Part shown: positions 17,140 through 28,244 of the stretch, piece by piece | Position numbering within the stretch: the stretch's first letter is position 1 | Layout of the letters: each line of letters opens with the position of its first letter | Assembly (NCBI GenBank): GCA_033721915.1 | Contig: JAWWAC010000007.1 | Coordinates: forward strand, 30,561 to 94,560 | DNA from: REBR01 sp033721915 | GTDB lineage: Bacteria > Pseudomonadota > Gammaproteobacteria > Pseudomonadales > Oleiphilaceae | Reading direction: 5' to 3' | DNA: 64,000 nucleotides | Translations under genes and position numbers: made by a program | Notes under the pieces: generated by a model | Database searches by the model: none | What the model saw: only the letters and a program-made list of their open reading frames with translations | What the model was told of the DNA's origin: nothing

Positions 17140-18639
17140 ATGAATTCAGACTCTGAACACTCTGCCACGACCATCAAGAAACTGCCTACCGGCATCCCCG
17201 GTTTTGACCATATTGCCAGTGGTGGCCTGCCCAAGGGGCGCACCACGCTGGTATCCGGCACCGCCGGCAGCGCCAAGACGGTGATGGCGGCCCAGTTTCT
17301 TGCGGAGGGCATACTGCAGTTCGACGAGGCCGGCATTTTCATTACTTTCGAGGAAAGCGCCAGTGACCTGAGGCGCAACTTCAAGAGTTTCGGCTGGGAT
17401 ATTGAAGGCTGGGAAAAAGCCGGCAAATGGACCTTTGTGGACGCTTCACCGGACCCGGACATGGACACCATTGTGGTGGGTGAATACGACCTTGGAGGGT
17501 TGATGGCCCAAGTGGGCCATGCCATCGAGAGCGCCGGAGCCACCCGTCTCTCCATGGACTCACTGGGAGCGGTGTTCAACCAGTTTACCGAAAGCGCCAA
17601 TATCCGCCGTGAAATGTTCCGCGTGGCCGCCTACCTCAAATCCAGGGGGATTACCGCGCTGCTGACCGCGGAGAGAGTCCACGAATACGGCGATATCGCC
17701 CGTTACGGCGTGGAGGAGTTTGTTGCCGATAACGTGATCATACTGCGCAATGTGCTGGACGGGGAAAAGCGCCGGCGCACCATGGAAATCCTCAAGTTCC
17801 GGGGCACCGGCCACCAGAAAGGGGAGTATCCCTTTACCATCGTGGACGGCGAGGGTCTGGCCTTTATGCCTCTTTCCGCCATGGAGCTCACTCAACCCTC
17901 TTCGGACAAGCGGGTCAGCTCGGGCAGCTCTGACCTGGATGAAATGTGCGGTGGTGGCTTTTTCCGGGACTCCATCACCCTGATCAGTGGCGCCACCGGC
18001 ACCGGCAAGACCCTGATGGCCACGGAGTTTCTCGCCGGTGGCGTGGATCGGGGTGAGCGCTGCCTGCTGTTTGCCTTCGAGGAAAGCCAGGACCAGTTCA
18101 CCCGCAACGCCCGGGGCTGGGGCATCGATGTGGATGCCATGGAGGCCAAGGGGCTGCTCAAGGTGGTGTGCAGCTACCCGGAGCGCACGGGCATCGAGGA
18201 TCACCTGCTGGAAATGCGCCGTCTTCTGTTGGAGTTCAGGCCGGACCGTGTGGCCGTGGACAGTCTCTCGGCACTGGAGCGGGTGTCACCCACCAAGGCG
18301 TTCCGTCAGTTTGTCATCAGTCTCACGTCCGCCATCAAGGAACAGGGCACCGCTGGCATGTATACTGCTGCGACACCGGATCTTTTTGGGGGCAGCTCCG
18401 TGACGGAATCCCATGTATCCACCATTACCGATTCCATCATATTGCTGCGTTATGTGGAGACCGAAGGAGAAATGCATCGTGGTATCACGGTTCTCAAGAT
18501 GCGCGGTTCGCCCCACGACAAGAGCGTGCGCGAGTTTGTCATCGACGGTGACGGCATGCACATCGGCCAGCCCTTCGAGAATGTGGTGGGCATCATTTCA
18601 GGCCAGCCCCAGTACCGGGTGGAGCCACAGCGGGACTGA
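17140..18639 (+). CDS. kaiC: KaiC-family double RecA ATPase/autokinase
   Basis: The 499-residue protein has two RecA-like domains. CI has P-loop GTAGSAKT (40-47) and catalytic Glu pair FEES (71-72); CII has P-loop GATGTGKT (284-291) and Glu pair FEES (314-315). The CII segment TESHVSTITD keeps residues equivalent to Synechococcus T426, S431 and T432 (here T422, S427, T428), so autophosphorylation is plausible. The CI stretch ASPDPD matches the KaiB-binding loop region. The protein stops soon after GIISGQPQ, so the KaiA-binding C-terminal tail is missing and no kaiA is seen nearby. I chose the ATG at 17140, seven bases after AAGGAG (17127-17132). Oscillation is not implied; KaiBC pairs in other proteobacteria have been linked to stress adaptation. 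Confidence 0.95.
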   Translation: MNSDSEHSATTIKKLPTGIPGFDHIASGGLPKGRTTLVSGTAGSAKTVMAAQFLAEGILQFDEAGIFITFEESASDLRRNFKSFGWDIEGWEKAGKWTFVDASPDPDMDTIVVGEYDLGGLMAQVGHAIESAGATRLSMDSLGAVFNQFTESANIRREMFRVAAYLKSRGITALLTAERVHEYGDIARYGVEEFVADNVIILRNVLDGEKRRRTMEILKFRGTGHQKGEYPFTIVDGEGLAFMPLSAMELTQPSSDKRVSSGSSDLDEMCGGGFFRDSITLISGATGTGKTLMATEFLAGGVDRGERCLLFAFEESQDQFTRNARGWGIDVDAMEAKGLLKVVCSYPERTGIEDHLLEMRRLLLEFRPDRVAVDSLSALERVSPTKAFRQFVISLTSAIKEQGTAGMYTAATPDLFGGSSVTESHVSTITDSIILLRYVETEGEMHRGITVLKMRGSPHDKSVREFVIDGDGMHIGQPFENVVGIISGQPQYRVEPQRD

Positions 18640-18640
18640 C

Positions 18641-20704
18641 CTGCGCCGTTGTCTGGCGCTGCTGTTGATGCTCCTGTGTGGCCAGGCACTGGCCCAGCCG
18701 GTGACGGCGCCGGATGACGAAGCCCCGCAAGACGGTGGGTCTGCGGTTCTGGACCCGGTCACGGTCACGGCCCCCGGGCTGGCCCGTGACATACAGGCCA
18801 CTCCGGCAGCGGTGTCATTGGTGGAGGAAGAGGACCTGCAGCAGGCGCGACAGCACCTGCAGCTGGATGAATCCCTCAACCGGGTGCCCGGCGTCTTCTT
18901 CCAGAACCGCTACAACTTTGCCCAGAACCTGCGCCTGTCCATCCGCGGATTCGGCGCCAGGGCTCCCTTCGGTGTCCGTGGCATACGGCTCCAGCTGGAC
19001 GGTTTTCCCGAGACGCTGCCCGATGGCCAGTCCCAGGTGGACACCATTGACCTGACATCGGCCCGTCAGGTGGAAGTCCTGCGCGGTCCCTCATCGGCCC
19101 TCTATGGCAACGCCTCCGGCGGCGTGCTGTCCGTTCGCACCCGTGATGGTCGCGAAGGGGACAGCCTTGAGGCCGAGGCACAGGGTGGCAGCTACGGTTA
19201 CCGCCGCTTTGCCCTGCAGGGTGGTGGCGAACGGGGTCCCTGGCGTGGTTATGCCAGCGCCTGGCACATGGACTACGACGGTTACCGCCGCCAGAGTGAA
19301 ACAGAAAAGATGCTGTTCAACAGCCAGGCCCGTTACGCCATTTCACCACAGCGGGATCTGACGGCGGTGTTCACCGCCTATGACCAGCCCAAGGGGGAGG
19401 ACCCGGGCGGGCTGAAGCGCGAGGAGGTGCGGGAGGACCGCCGACAGGCCAATACCTTCTCGGAGAAATTCGATGCCGGACAGACCGTGGAGCAGCAACG
19501 CCTTGGCCTGACCTACAGCGACAGGGCCCTTTGGCCCGGTGAGCTGCAGCTGAAAACCTTTTTCAGCCGCCGTGACTTCCGCCAGCAACTGCCCTTTCCA
19601 GGGCCCAGCCTGATCCGCTATGACCGCCGCTTCTACGGCTTCTCCGGCAGTTACACCCACAGCAATGAGCTGCTGGGGCTGCCACTGAGTTATGTGGTCG
19701 GTGCGGAGGTCCGTGAGCAGCGTGACGACCGGGAGCGCTTCATTCGTGAGTTCAACGGCGACCTGGGGGCACAGACACAGGACGCCATTGAAACCGGCAC
19801 CAGCACCGGCGTTTACGGCCAGGGGGATCTGTCACTGACCGAGCGGCTGACACTGACACTGGGCGCCCGCTTTGACCGGCTGCGTCTGGATATCCGGGAC
19901 CAGCGGGGCCAGGGTGAGGCCTCGGGGGAGGAGACTTTCAATGAGTTCAGCGCCACACTGGGCCCCTCCTACCAGTTGCACCCAAGGCATCGCATCTACG
20001 CCAACCTGGGCACCTCTTTCGAGTCCCCCACCTTCACGGAATTCTACGACCCCACAGAGCCGGACCAGGGCTTTGACCCGGGGCTCGACCCCCAGCAGGC
20101 ACTGAATATGGAGCTGGGTATGAAAGGCTTTCTGGGTGAGCGGGCCCGTTATGAAGCCGCCCTGTACCGCATCCGCACCGAGGACGAGATTGTGCAGGTG
20201 GACAGCAACCCGGACCGTTTTGCCAACGCCGGCGAGACCCGCCGTGAAGGGGTCGAGCTGGGGCTGGAGTATTTTGTCAGCCGCCAGTGGACTCTGAGCA
20301 GCAGCTACACTTTTTCCAATTTCCGCTACCGCCGCTTCACGGACCAGCAGGGCAACGACTTCAGCGGCAACCGGCTGCCCGGCCTGCCGGAGCACCAGTT
20401 GTTTGCCGAGCTGGCCTGGCGGGACCCGGCCTCCGGCTGGTATGCCCTGGTGGACACACTGCTGGTGAGCCATGTCTTCGCGGAAGATGGCAACAATGAG
20501 CGTGTGGCCGGCTACGGCCTGCTCAACACCCGTGCCGGGCGGCGCTTCACACTGGCTGGCCGGACGGTGGAGGCCTACCTGGCTATCAACAACCTCACGG
20601 ACAAGGAATACTTCAGCAATGTCCGGGTTAATGCCAGTAACGACAATTTCTTTGAGCCGGCTCCGGATCGCAATCTCTTTGCCGGTGTTGAGCTGAGTTT
20701 CTAG
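18641..20704 (+). CDS. TonB-dependent receptor, YncD/PqqU-like
   Basis: This is an outer-membrane TonB-dependent receptor with a plug domain and 22-strand barrel ending in Phe (VELSF). The plug carries NLRLSIRGFGARAPFGVRG, LPDGQSQVDTIDL and VEVLRGPSSALYGNASGG, the pattern of E. coli YncD, now called PqqU for its role in taking up pyrroloquinoline quinone. The ligand here is inferred, not shown. A TonB box candidate DPVTVTAPG follows the signal peptide. The start is problematic: a normal signal peptide (LRRCLALLLMLLCGQALA) begins at a CTG at 18641, one base after the kaiC stop, whereas TTG 18665 or ATG 18668 would cut it short. I list 18641. Close linkage to kaiC suggests cotranscription. Confidence 0.88.
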   Translation: MRRCLALLLMLLCGQALAQPVTAPDDEAPQDGGSAVLDPVTVTAPGLARDIQATPAAVSLVEEEDLQQARQHLQLDESLNRVPGVFFQNRYNFAQNLRLSIRGFGARAPFGVRGIRLQLDGFPETLPDGQSQVDTIDLTSARQVEVLRGPSSALYGNASGGVLSVRTRDGREGDSLEAEAQGGSYGYRRFALQGGGERGPWRGYASAWHMDYDGYRRQSETEKMLFNSQARYAISPQRDLTAVFTAYDQPKGEDPGGLKREEVREDRRQANTFSEKFDAGQTVEQQRLGLTYSDRALWPGELQLKTFFSRRDFRQQLPFPGPSLIRYDRRFYGFSGSYTHSNELLGLPLSYVVGAEVREQRDDRERFIREFNGDLGAQTQDAIETGTSTGVYGQGDLSLTERLTLTLGARFDRLRLDIRDQRGQGEASGEETFNEFSATLGPSYQLHPRHRIYANLGTSFESPTFTEFYDPTEPDQGFDPGLDPQQALNMELGMKGFLGERARYEAALYRIRTEDEIVQVDSNPDRFANAGETRREGVELGLEYFVSRQWTLSSSYTFSNFRYRRFTDQQGNDFSGNRLPGLPEHQLFAELAWRDPASGWYALVDTLLVSHVFAEDGNNERVAGYGLLNTRAGRRFTLAGRTVEAYLAINNLTDKEYFSNVRVNASNDNFFEPAPDRNLFAGVELSF

Positions 20705-20730
20705 AAAGACATTGTCGTCATCAAATGGTG

Positions 20731-20736
20731 TATAAT
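20731..20736 (+). promoter_or_regulatory. Possible -10 element upstream of hybrid kinase
   Basis: The AT-rich spacer between the TonB receptor and the hybrid kinase contains a perfect TATAAT at 20731-20736. The best -35 candidates nearby (AAGACA at 20706-20711, about 19 bases away) are weak. If used, it would give the kinase and its partner regulator their own promoter, separate from the kai genes. Confidence 0.35.
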
Positions 20737-20863
20737 TAGGGTGTTCTTTGATTGTAAGCGTTTACTGATATCTTGATTTTTATAAAAATTAAGAAACTTT
20801 TCGTTAGGGATGCCAACGAGGATTGTCAGTGGTTTTAATCCCGTCATTGTCCCGGAGTCTGTT

Positions 20864-23024
<2,161 letters not shown>

Positions 23025-23032
<8 letters not shown>

Positions 23033-23945
23033 CCTGATAGAGCAGTCGGTTCTGATTGTCGATGATTCCGAGGACATTCATTATCTGGTGGGTGCCCGCC
23101 TGAAGTCCCAGAGGCTGAACCTGCTGCACGCTTACAGCGGCAATCAGGCTCTGGCGCTCGCCCGGGAAGAAAGGCCGGACCTGATGCTGCTGGATCTGGA
23201 TATGCCGGACACAGACGGCATGACACTGTGCCGGCAGATCAAGGCGGATGAAGACCTGACGCAGATACCGGTGATTTTCCTCACCGGCACCATGGATACG
23301 GCCACCAAGGTGGAGGCGTTTGACCTGGGGGCGGTGGACTACGTGACCAAGCCCTTTGACGCAGTGGAGCTCAAGGCCCGTGTTCGCTCTGCCCTTCGCA
23401 CCAAGCGCTACCACGATCTGCTGGTGACAAAGGCCCAGATCGATGCCCTGACCGGCCTCTGGAACCGGGGGCACTTCAACGATCAGCTGGCCGTGGAAAC
23501 GGCGGTTCTGGAGCGTCACGGCCACTGCGTCTCGCTGCTGCTATTGGATGCCGACCACTTCAAACGGATCAATGACCAGTACGGACACCCCTTCGGCGAC
23601 AGTGTTCTTCAGCGCATGGCTGCGGTGCTCAACAAATTCTCACGGGAGAGTGATGTGGTCTGTCGTTACGGCGGTGAGGAGTTTGCCATTATTCTCCGCC
23701 ACACCGACTCGACGGGGGCTGGTGTGATCGCGGAACGCATCCGCAGTGAGATCGCCGGACTGGTCTTCCATTCAGGCCAGGAGAAGATACAGGTAACGGC
23801 CAGCTTCGGCATTGCCGGCAGTGATGAGTGGGGCGAGGGAGAGCCATTGACGGGTGAGGCCATGCTGGCCACGGCCGACAAGGCTCTGTACCGGGCCAAG
23901 GCCAGTGGCCGTAACCGCGTTGCCTGGAGCCGTGACAGGGACTGA
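23025..23945 (+). CDS. Response regulator diguanylate cyclase (REC-GGEEF)
   Basis: This 306-residue cytosolic protein has a receiver (about 8-125) and a GGDEF domain (about 135-300), the WspR/PleD-like arrangement. The receiver is complete: acidic pair VDD, phosphoacceptor Asp in LMLLDLDMP, Thr in IFLTGT and Lys in YVTKPF. The cyclase site is RYGGEEF with an RESD inhibitory site five residues before it. Start is GTG at 23025, eight bases after AGGAG (23012-23016), inside the end of the hybrid kinase gene; longer upstream frames only overlap the kinase. Phosphoryl transfer from the kinase Hpt domain would be expected to activate c-di-GMP synthesis. Confidence 0.95.
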
Positions 23946-23960
23946 ACCCGGGCGGGGCCT

Positions 23961-23981
23961 GTCAGCGACTGGGCCGCTGAC
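23961..23981. terminator. Hairpin between convergent genes
   Basis: A 7-bp inverted repeat (GTCAGCG/CGCTGAC) with a 7-base loop lies exactly between the ends of the cyclase and sodC genes. There is no T-run on either side, so it may be a weak or Rho-assisted transcription end. Confidence 0.35.
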
Positions 23982-24524
23982 TCAGTGGGGCTCTATAACG
24001 GCACAGGCAATGCGGGAGCCGGCACCGCCGATGGGCTGGTCCACGTGGTTGTCCGGGTTCTCGTGGATCACCAGTGCGGCGCCGTCCTCATCCAGGATCT
24101 TCGCCCCATAGCTGCCGTCCAGGCTGGCACGGGGGTTGAACAGCTCGGCCCAGCCATAGCCGTTGTCATGGACATAGAAGTTGTTGAAATCCCCGGCGTC
24201 CGGCCCTTCCTCGTTCATCAGGCCGTGCTTTTTGCCATCCGGGTTCAGGTGCCCCCCTGAGTCCTTGAAGCCGGCTTCGTGATCCTCGCAGGTGCCCTTG
24301 CCGTGGATATGAATGGCTTTCTTCCCCTCAGGAAGACCCTCGATCTCCAGTGTCACCAGAACGCCGTTGGGGCCCTGGTCCATATGGGCTTCCCCCACGG
24401 CATTGCCCTCGTTGTCATGGAAGTTGGCATGGGCTGAGAGCCCGCCGTAGTCGTGCCCGGCCAGTGCCGGGCTGGCCAGTAATCCGGCAAGACTGATGGT
24501 GGCGATAAACGGTTTGAGATTCAT
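23982..24524 (-). CDS. sodC: Periplasmic Cu/Zn superoxide dismutase with altered Zn ligand
   Basis: SodC dismutates superoxide in the periplasm. The 180-residue precursor has a signal peptide (cleaved near ALA, residue 22). Copper ligands are H72 and H74 (HIHGKGTC), bridging H92 and H154 (VIHEN); zinc ligands H100 and D112 are present. The disulfide cysteines C79 and C174 and the guiding Arg171 are in place. At the usual third zinc His the sequence reads GPDAGD, so Asp109 replaces His. Asp can bind zinc, so the site may still work with altered affinity. A GGAG-like ribosome binding site precedes the ATG. It is a single gene, divergent from the universal stress protein gene. Confidence 0.94.
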   Translation of the reverse strand: MNLKPFIATISLAGLLASPALAGHDYGGLSAHANFHDNEGNAVGEAHMDQGPNGVLVTLEIEGLPEGKKAIHIHGKGTCEDHEAGFKDSGGHLNPDGKKHGLMNEEGPDAGDFNNFYVHDNGYGWAELFNPRASLDGSYGAKILDEDGAALVIHENPDNHVDQPIGGAGSRIACAVIEPH

Positions 24525-24584
24525 GTTTATAACTCCTTTTCATAAATTCATGCAGTAATGTAATTGGCAGTAATCACGCCAGAA

Positions 24585-24634
24585 CGTGCCAGTGTTTGTA
24601 TACTGCAGTAGAGCGTGCCAGTGTTTGTATACTG
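24585..24634. repeat. Two direct copies of a 21-base repeat in the sodC-usp promoter region
   Basis: The 21-base sequence beginning CGTGCCAGTG and ending GTATACTG occurs at 24585-24605 and again, identical, at 24614-24634, a 29-base period. Each copy contains a -10-like TATACT. Just upstream, GCAGTAAT also occurs twice (about 24552 and 24567). The repeats sit between divergent sodC and usp and could be duplicated operators or tandem promoters. Confidence 0.8.
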
Positions 24635-24691
24635 TCGTAAAGAAGGCCCGGATTCACAAGGTCAATGACACTCTCTGTCCAAGGAGGCCCT

Positions 24692-25504
24692 ATGTTCAAG
24701 CAGGTTATCGTTGGTGTGGACTTTTCCGAAGCCTGGCAGGAACTGGAAAAACGGCTTCAGCCCCTGTTGCAGTTGCTGGGTGTACAGCAGGTCACACTGG
24801 TGTATGTGCACAAGACGCTGCGCTGGCAGAAGGAGTCCCCGGAGGAAGGGGCCAGCCAATTAAGCCATCTACGCCAGCTGGCAGAGGATTTGGGTAAGGC
24901 CTACGGACTGCCGGTGGCCCACGAGTTCCGCCGTGGCATGCCCGCCAGTGAGCTGATCGAATGCGCCCGTGAAAGACAGGCGGACGGGGTGATTGTGGGC
25001 AACTCCAGCCATTCCGTGTACCGGGATTTCATACTGGGCAATGTCACCCTCAATGTGGCCCGATTGGCCCAGATACCGGAGGTGGTGTTGCCGGTGGATG
25101 CCACCGGCACCACGGAACAGTCCCCGCTGCTGCTGGCCACAGACGGCTCCGAGGCGGCCAGCCGGGCGGAATCCCTGTTTGCCGGGCTGATCGGTGGCCA
25201 CAACAGCGGGGAGGTGGTGATGGTCAGCGATGGCGATAGTGAGCCGCTGTCTCCCGAAGAGCTGGAAAAAGGCCGGGCAATGGCGGACAGTCTGGGCAAA
25301 GACATGCCACTAAGGACGCTGCAGGGAGACCCGGCCACAGAGCTGACCCGCTATGCCAGGGAGTGCAGTGCACGCCTGATGGTGATGGGCAAGCGGGGTG
25401 AGACGGATATGCGTGAGCTGCCACTGGGCAGCACGGCCGAGTCGGTACTGCGGCTGGCCGTTACCCCCGTTATGCTGGTTCCGCAGCATATTGTCCGAAG
25501 CTGA
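24692..25504 (+). CDS. Tandem-domain universal stress protein
   Basis: The 270-residue cytosolic protein has two UspA folds (about 1-143 and 148-268). The first begins FKQVIVGVDFSEAW and includes ADGVIVGNSSHS; the second begins PLLLATDGSEAA and ends with the ATP-binding motif MVMGKRGETDMRELPLGSTAESVLRLA, matching the G-2x-G-9x-G(S/T) pattern. The second domain therefore probably binds ATP, while the first is degenerate. Tandem Usp proteins aid stress survival in other bacteria. ATG 24692 is preceded by a strong AAGGAGG (24681-24687). Two copies of a 21-base repeat lie just upstream and may control it. Confidence 0.93.
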   Translation: MFKQVIVGVDFSEAWQELEKRLQPLLQLLGVQQVTLVYVHKTLRWQKESPEEGASQLSHLRQLAEDLGKAYGLPVAHEFRRGMPASELIECARERQADGVIVGNSSHSVYRDFILGNVTLNVARLAQIPEVVLPVDATGTTEQSPLLLATDGSEAASRAESLFAGLIGGHNSGEVVMVSDGDSEPLSPEELEKGRAMADSLGKDMPLRTLQGDPATELTRYARECSARLMVMGKRGETDMRELPLGSTAESVLRLAVTPVMLVPQHIVRS

Positions 25505-25737
25505 GCCTGCCCTCTACCCGGCACCAGGGCCGAGTCCGCCCTGGTGTATGGGGCCTGTGTGACCTCGCTCTCTGGCAATTTGTCATGAAAACCCTGCGAT
25601 CTTTGTCGAAAAAGGCCTTAAAACTTTCGTTCTTCATTTCTCGCCATTGATCACAAATCCATCAGTTCCCCGTGGACCCTCACTGCGCCTGCTCATTATT
25701 GTTGATGCTGACAATAAGAAGTCAGGGAGATGTGATT

Positions 25738-28122
25738 ATGAGGGTTCTACTGCGAACAGGTCTGATCCTGGGTTTTGTGGTGCTGTCAGGCTGCGGTGGT
25801 GGCAGTGGCGGTGGCGGTGGTGATGACAGGAAAACCACCTCACCCGGAGACAATCCGCCGGAAGAAGTCACTCCGGTTGCGGACTGCACCATCAATGGCG
25901 TGATCGCCGGCGGCATGGAACAGGCGCTGGTGGAAGCCGCCCGCTACGACGGCAGCGGCTGGAATGCCGTGGGCGAGCCGGTGCGCAGTGACGGACAGGG
26001 CCGCTTCACGCTGGCATTGCCGGAAATGGAACAGCCACTGCGTGTGCGCATCAGCAGCACCCCGGAGAGTCTGCGCCGCTGTGACGCGCCCTCCGGCTGT
26101 AACGGCGTGGCACAGGGAGAGCGCTTCAGCCCGGACAGCGGTTACACACTGAGCACACTGGTTCCCACGGACGGTGGCTGCCCCGTGGCGTCCGGCACGC
26201 TGGTGGTCAGTCCCATGACCACCATGGCCGCCCACTGGGCCGGGCAGCTGCCGCCGGGGCTGAGCAATGCCTCCACGGAACTGTCGCTGTCGCGCATGGG
26301 CCAGCTTCTGGGCCTGGCCGGCAGCCCCGCCACCACGGCGCCGGCGGACCTGTCCCATGGGCAGTCCGTGGCGGATGCCTCAACCGGCGCCCGTCGTCAC
26401 GCCTATTTGTCCGCGGCCTTTGATGAACTGGCCCAGTCCTCCCAGTGGACCGTGTCCGAGCTGTCCGAGGGGGCGGCGGTGATGTTCAGCGCACTGGGCG
26501 GGCAGCTGCCCATCGCCGCTGTGGACCTGGAAGGCGGACCTGTGGCGGAGTCCCTCAGGGCGCTGGGTCTGGACCCGGAGTCCGTCTGGCCGGACCTGGA
26601 GCAGACCAATGTGACGGTACCGGGGCTTGAGAGCCTGCTGGCGGCCGCGGCCACCGTGGCCGAGAGCATCCGCCCCGGCAGCGACGACGCCGCCGAGGTC
26701 GCGGTACTGCTGGACCCCTGGGAGTCCCGCAGCGTGACCGCAATGGTGGGCAGCGCACGCCACTCGCAACAGGATCTGGACCAGGCCATGTCACTGGTGG
26801 AGGAGATCCTGGTCTATCGCGACCAGGCCATCGCCGGTGCCGATTCCGTGCACCCGGACCACCGCGGACTGGGCTGGCTGTACGCCGATGAACAGGCCCG
26901 TACCGACACCGCAGACATGCTGGGTGTTCTGGGAGAGGCCCTGGGGTTTGCGGTGGATGCCGCCCTTTGCGTGCCTGAGAGAAAGAACGGTGGCTCCTGC
27001 GACGTGGATCCTCCCTACGCCACTCTGGTGGAGGATTCCGGAAAGACTTTCTGGAGGAGCGGCTCACTGATGATTCAGGGTGAGCGTTCAGGCCAGCAGG
27101 TGGACCTGGTGTTCAGTGCGGAAGATATCCGCGACCTGGTGACCGGTGAAGGGCAGATGCCGATTACCATGGAGGGCCAGATTGTTAACGATACCGCCGA
27201 ACTGACACTGGACCTGCGGCTGGACATGGACTTGGGTGACAACGATCTGTCCGGCTTTAACGAACTCAGCACGGTGGAATTTGCCAACGCGGAGATTCGT
27301 GACCCGCTGATTGAAGAGCTGCTGGCGCATCTGCGGGCCGCGATCACTTTCACCGGGGACTTCAGCCTGGTTGCCCGGGACGAGAGCATGGGTGAATACC
27401 GCATCAGCAATATCGACACCCGGCTGTGGCTGGACCGCTCCGTGCTGACACAGGGCACCGATGGCCCCCTTCTGGATATCCGGGTGGTCAGCGGCGAGCG
27501 GGTCAACCCCGCCGGCGAGACCCTCTCCACGCTGGACGGGCAGGATGGCCTGCGCCTGACACTGGAGGATGCCATCCGGTTCTCCACCGCTTTTGTCAGC
27601 GACCGGCTCGGACTGCCCCCGGTGACGGTGGTCGCCAACAGCGAGCTGGAAGGCGGCGAGGAACTGGTGGCGGTGATGGAAGACCTGCTGGACACACTGC
27701 TCTCCGGGGAAGGGGATCTGGCGGATCTGGACCTGGAGCCGCTGATGGCGGTGCTGACACCGGATCTGCTGGACTTCCAGGGGGAGGCGACAGTCTCCGT
27801 GGCGGACACGGAAAAAGGCCAGCGTGACTTCGGACTGAGCCAGGCCCCCCAGGGCGGTCTGGCCATCACCGGCGCCAACAGCCAGTCCACGGCCATGGTG
27901 CTGCACCTGCCGGGCCTGTACGGGGCGATTTCCCGTGGCGAAGGGGTCCTGGCCACGGTGCATCCGGGGCTGATGGAGGATGACTGGATGCTGGCGCGAG
28001 TGGACGGCACCTCAGAGACCATCGCCCCCTTCGAGCGGTCCCTCGAGGACAATCGGGTGGGCAATCTGATCGAGCTGCTGATCCCCCTGTTCGAGGCACT
28101 GGTGCCTGAAGAGGAACAGTAA
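25738..28122 (+). CDS. Large orphan lipoprotein
   Basis: I do not recognise this 794-residue protein. It starts with a lipoprotein signal ending in the lipobox LSGC (Cys19), followed by a glycine-rich linker, so it should be a lipoprotein; the Gly at +2 fits outer-membrane sorting. Four cysteine-bearing stretches near the N-terminus (CTINGV, RRCDAPSGCNG, GGCPVASG) suggest disulfides and a carboxypeptidase-regulatory-like beta fold. The middle is helical; the C-terminal half is rich in acidic beta-type segments. It is strongly acidic overall, as in salt-adapted secreted proteins. The start is the ATG at 25738 with AGGGAG upstream. It stands alone and ends before a strong terminator at 28175. 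Confidence 0.82.
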   Translation: MRVLLRTGLILGFVVLSGCGGGSGGGGGDDRKTTSPGDNPPEEVTPVADCTINGVIAGGMEQALVEAARYDGSGWNAVGEPVRSDGQGRFTLALPEMEQPLRVRISSTPESLRRCDAPSGCNGVAQGERFSPDSGYTLSTLVPTDGGCPVASGTLVVSPMTTMAAHWAGQLPPGLSNASTELSLSRMGQLLGLAGSPATTAPADLSHGQSVADASTGARRHAYLSAAFDELAQSSQWTVSELSEGAAVMFSALGGQLPIAAVDLEGGPVAESLRALGLDPESVWPDLEQTNVTVPGLESLLAAAATVAESIRPGSDDAAEVAVLLDPWESRSVTAMVGSARHSQQDLDQAMSLVEEILVYRDQAIAGADSVHPDHRGLGWLYADEQARTDTADMLGVLGEALGFAVDAALCVPERKNGGSCDVDPPYATLVEDSGKTFWRSGSLMIQGERSGQQVDLVFSAEDIRDLVTGEGQMPITMEGQIVNDTAELTLDLRLDMDLGDNDLSGFNELSTVEFANAEIRDPLIEELLAHLRAAITFTGDFSLVARDESMGEYRISNIDTRLWLDRSVLTQGTDGPLLDIRVVSGERVNPAGETLSTLDGQDGLRLTLEDAIRFSTAFVSDRLGLPPVTVVANSELEGGEELVAVMEDLLDTLLSGEGDLADLDLEPLMAVLTPDLLDFQGEATVSVADTEKGQRDFGLSQAPQGGLAITGANSQSTAMVLHLPGLYGAISRGEGVLATVHPGLMEDDWMLARVDGTSETIAPFERSLEDNRVGNLIELLIPLFEALVPEEEQ

Positions 28123-28174
28123 CGACCCTCCAGCCGGGCTTCACCCCAGCGGGTGCGGCCCGGTGTGTTTCAGA

Positions 28175-28213
28175 CCATAAAAAAACGCTGTCCATGACAG
28201 CGTTTTTTTATGG
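28175..28213. terminator. Bidirectional Rho-independent terminator
   Basis: A perfect 18-base inverted repeat with a 3-base loop (CAT) lies between two convergent genes. The GC core ACGCTGTC is flanked by seven A on the left and seven T on the right, so each strand reads as a hairpin followed by a U-run. It should end transcription from both directions. Confidence 0.95.
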
Positions 28214-28244
28214 TACTTCGCACTCAAGCGGGAAACAGCATCCC

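Noticed and set aside
24585..24634. Direct repeats considered as a minimal CRISPR array
   Set aside because: Only two copies, an 8-base spacer, no cas genes, and a location in a divergent promoter region.
28175..28213. Perfect inverted repeat considered as a protein-binding palindrome or mobile-element end
   Set aside because: GC core flanked by A and T runs between convergent genes is the standard bidirectional terminator; no transposase or target duplication is nearby.
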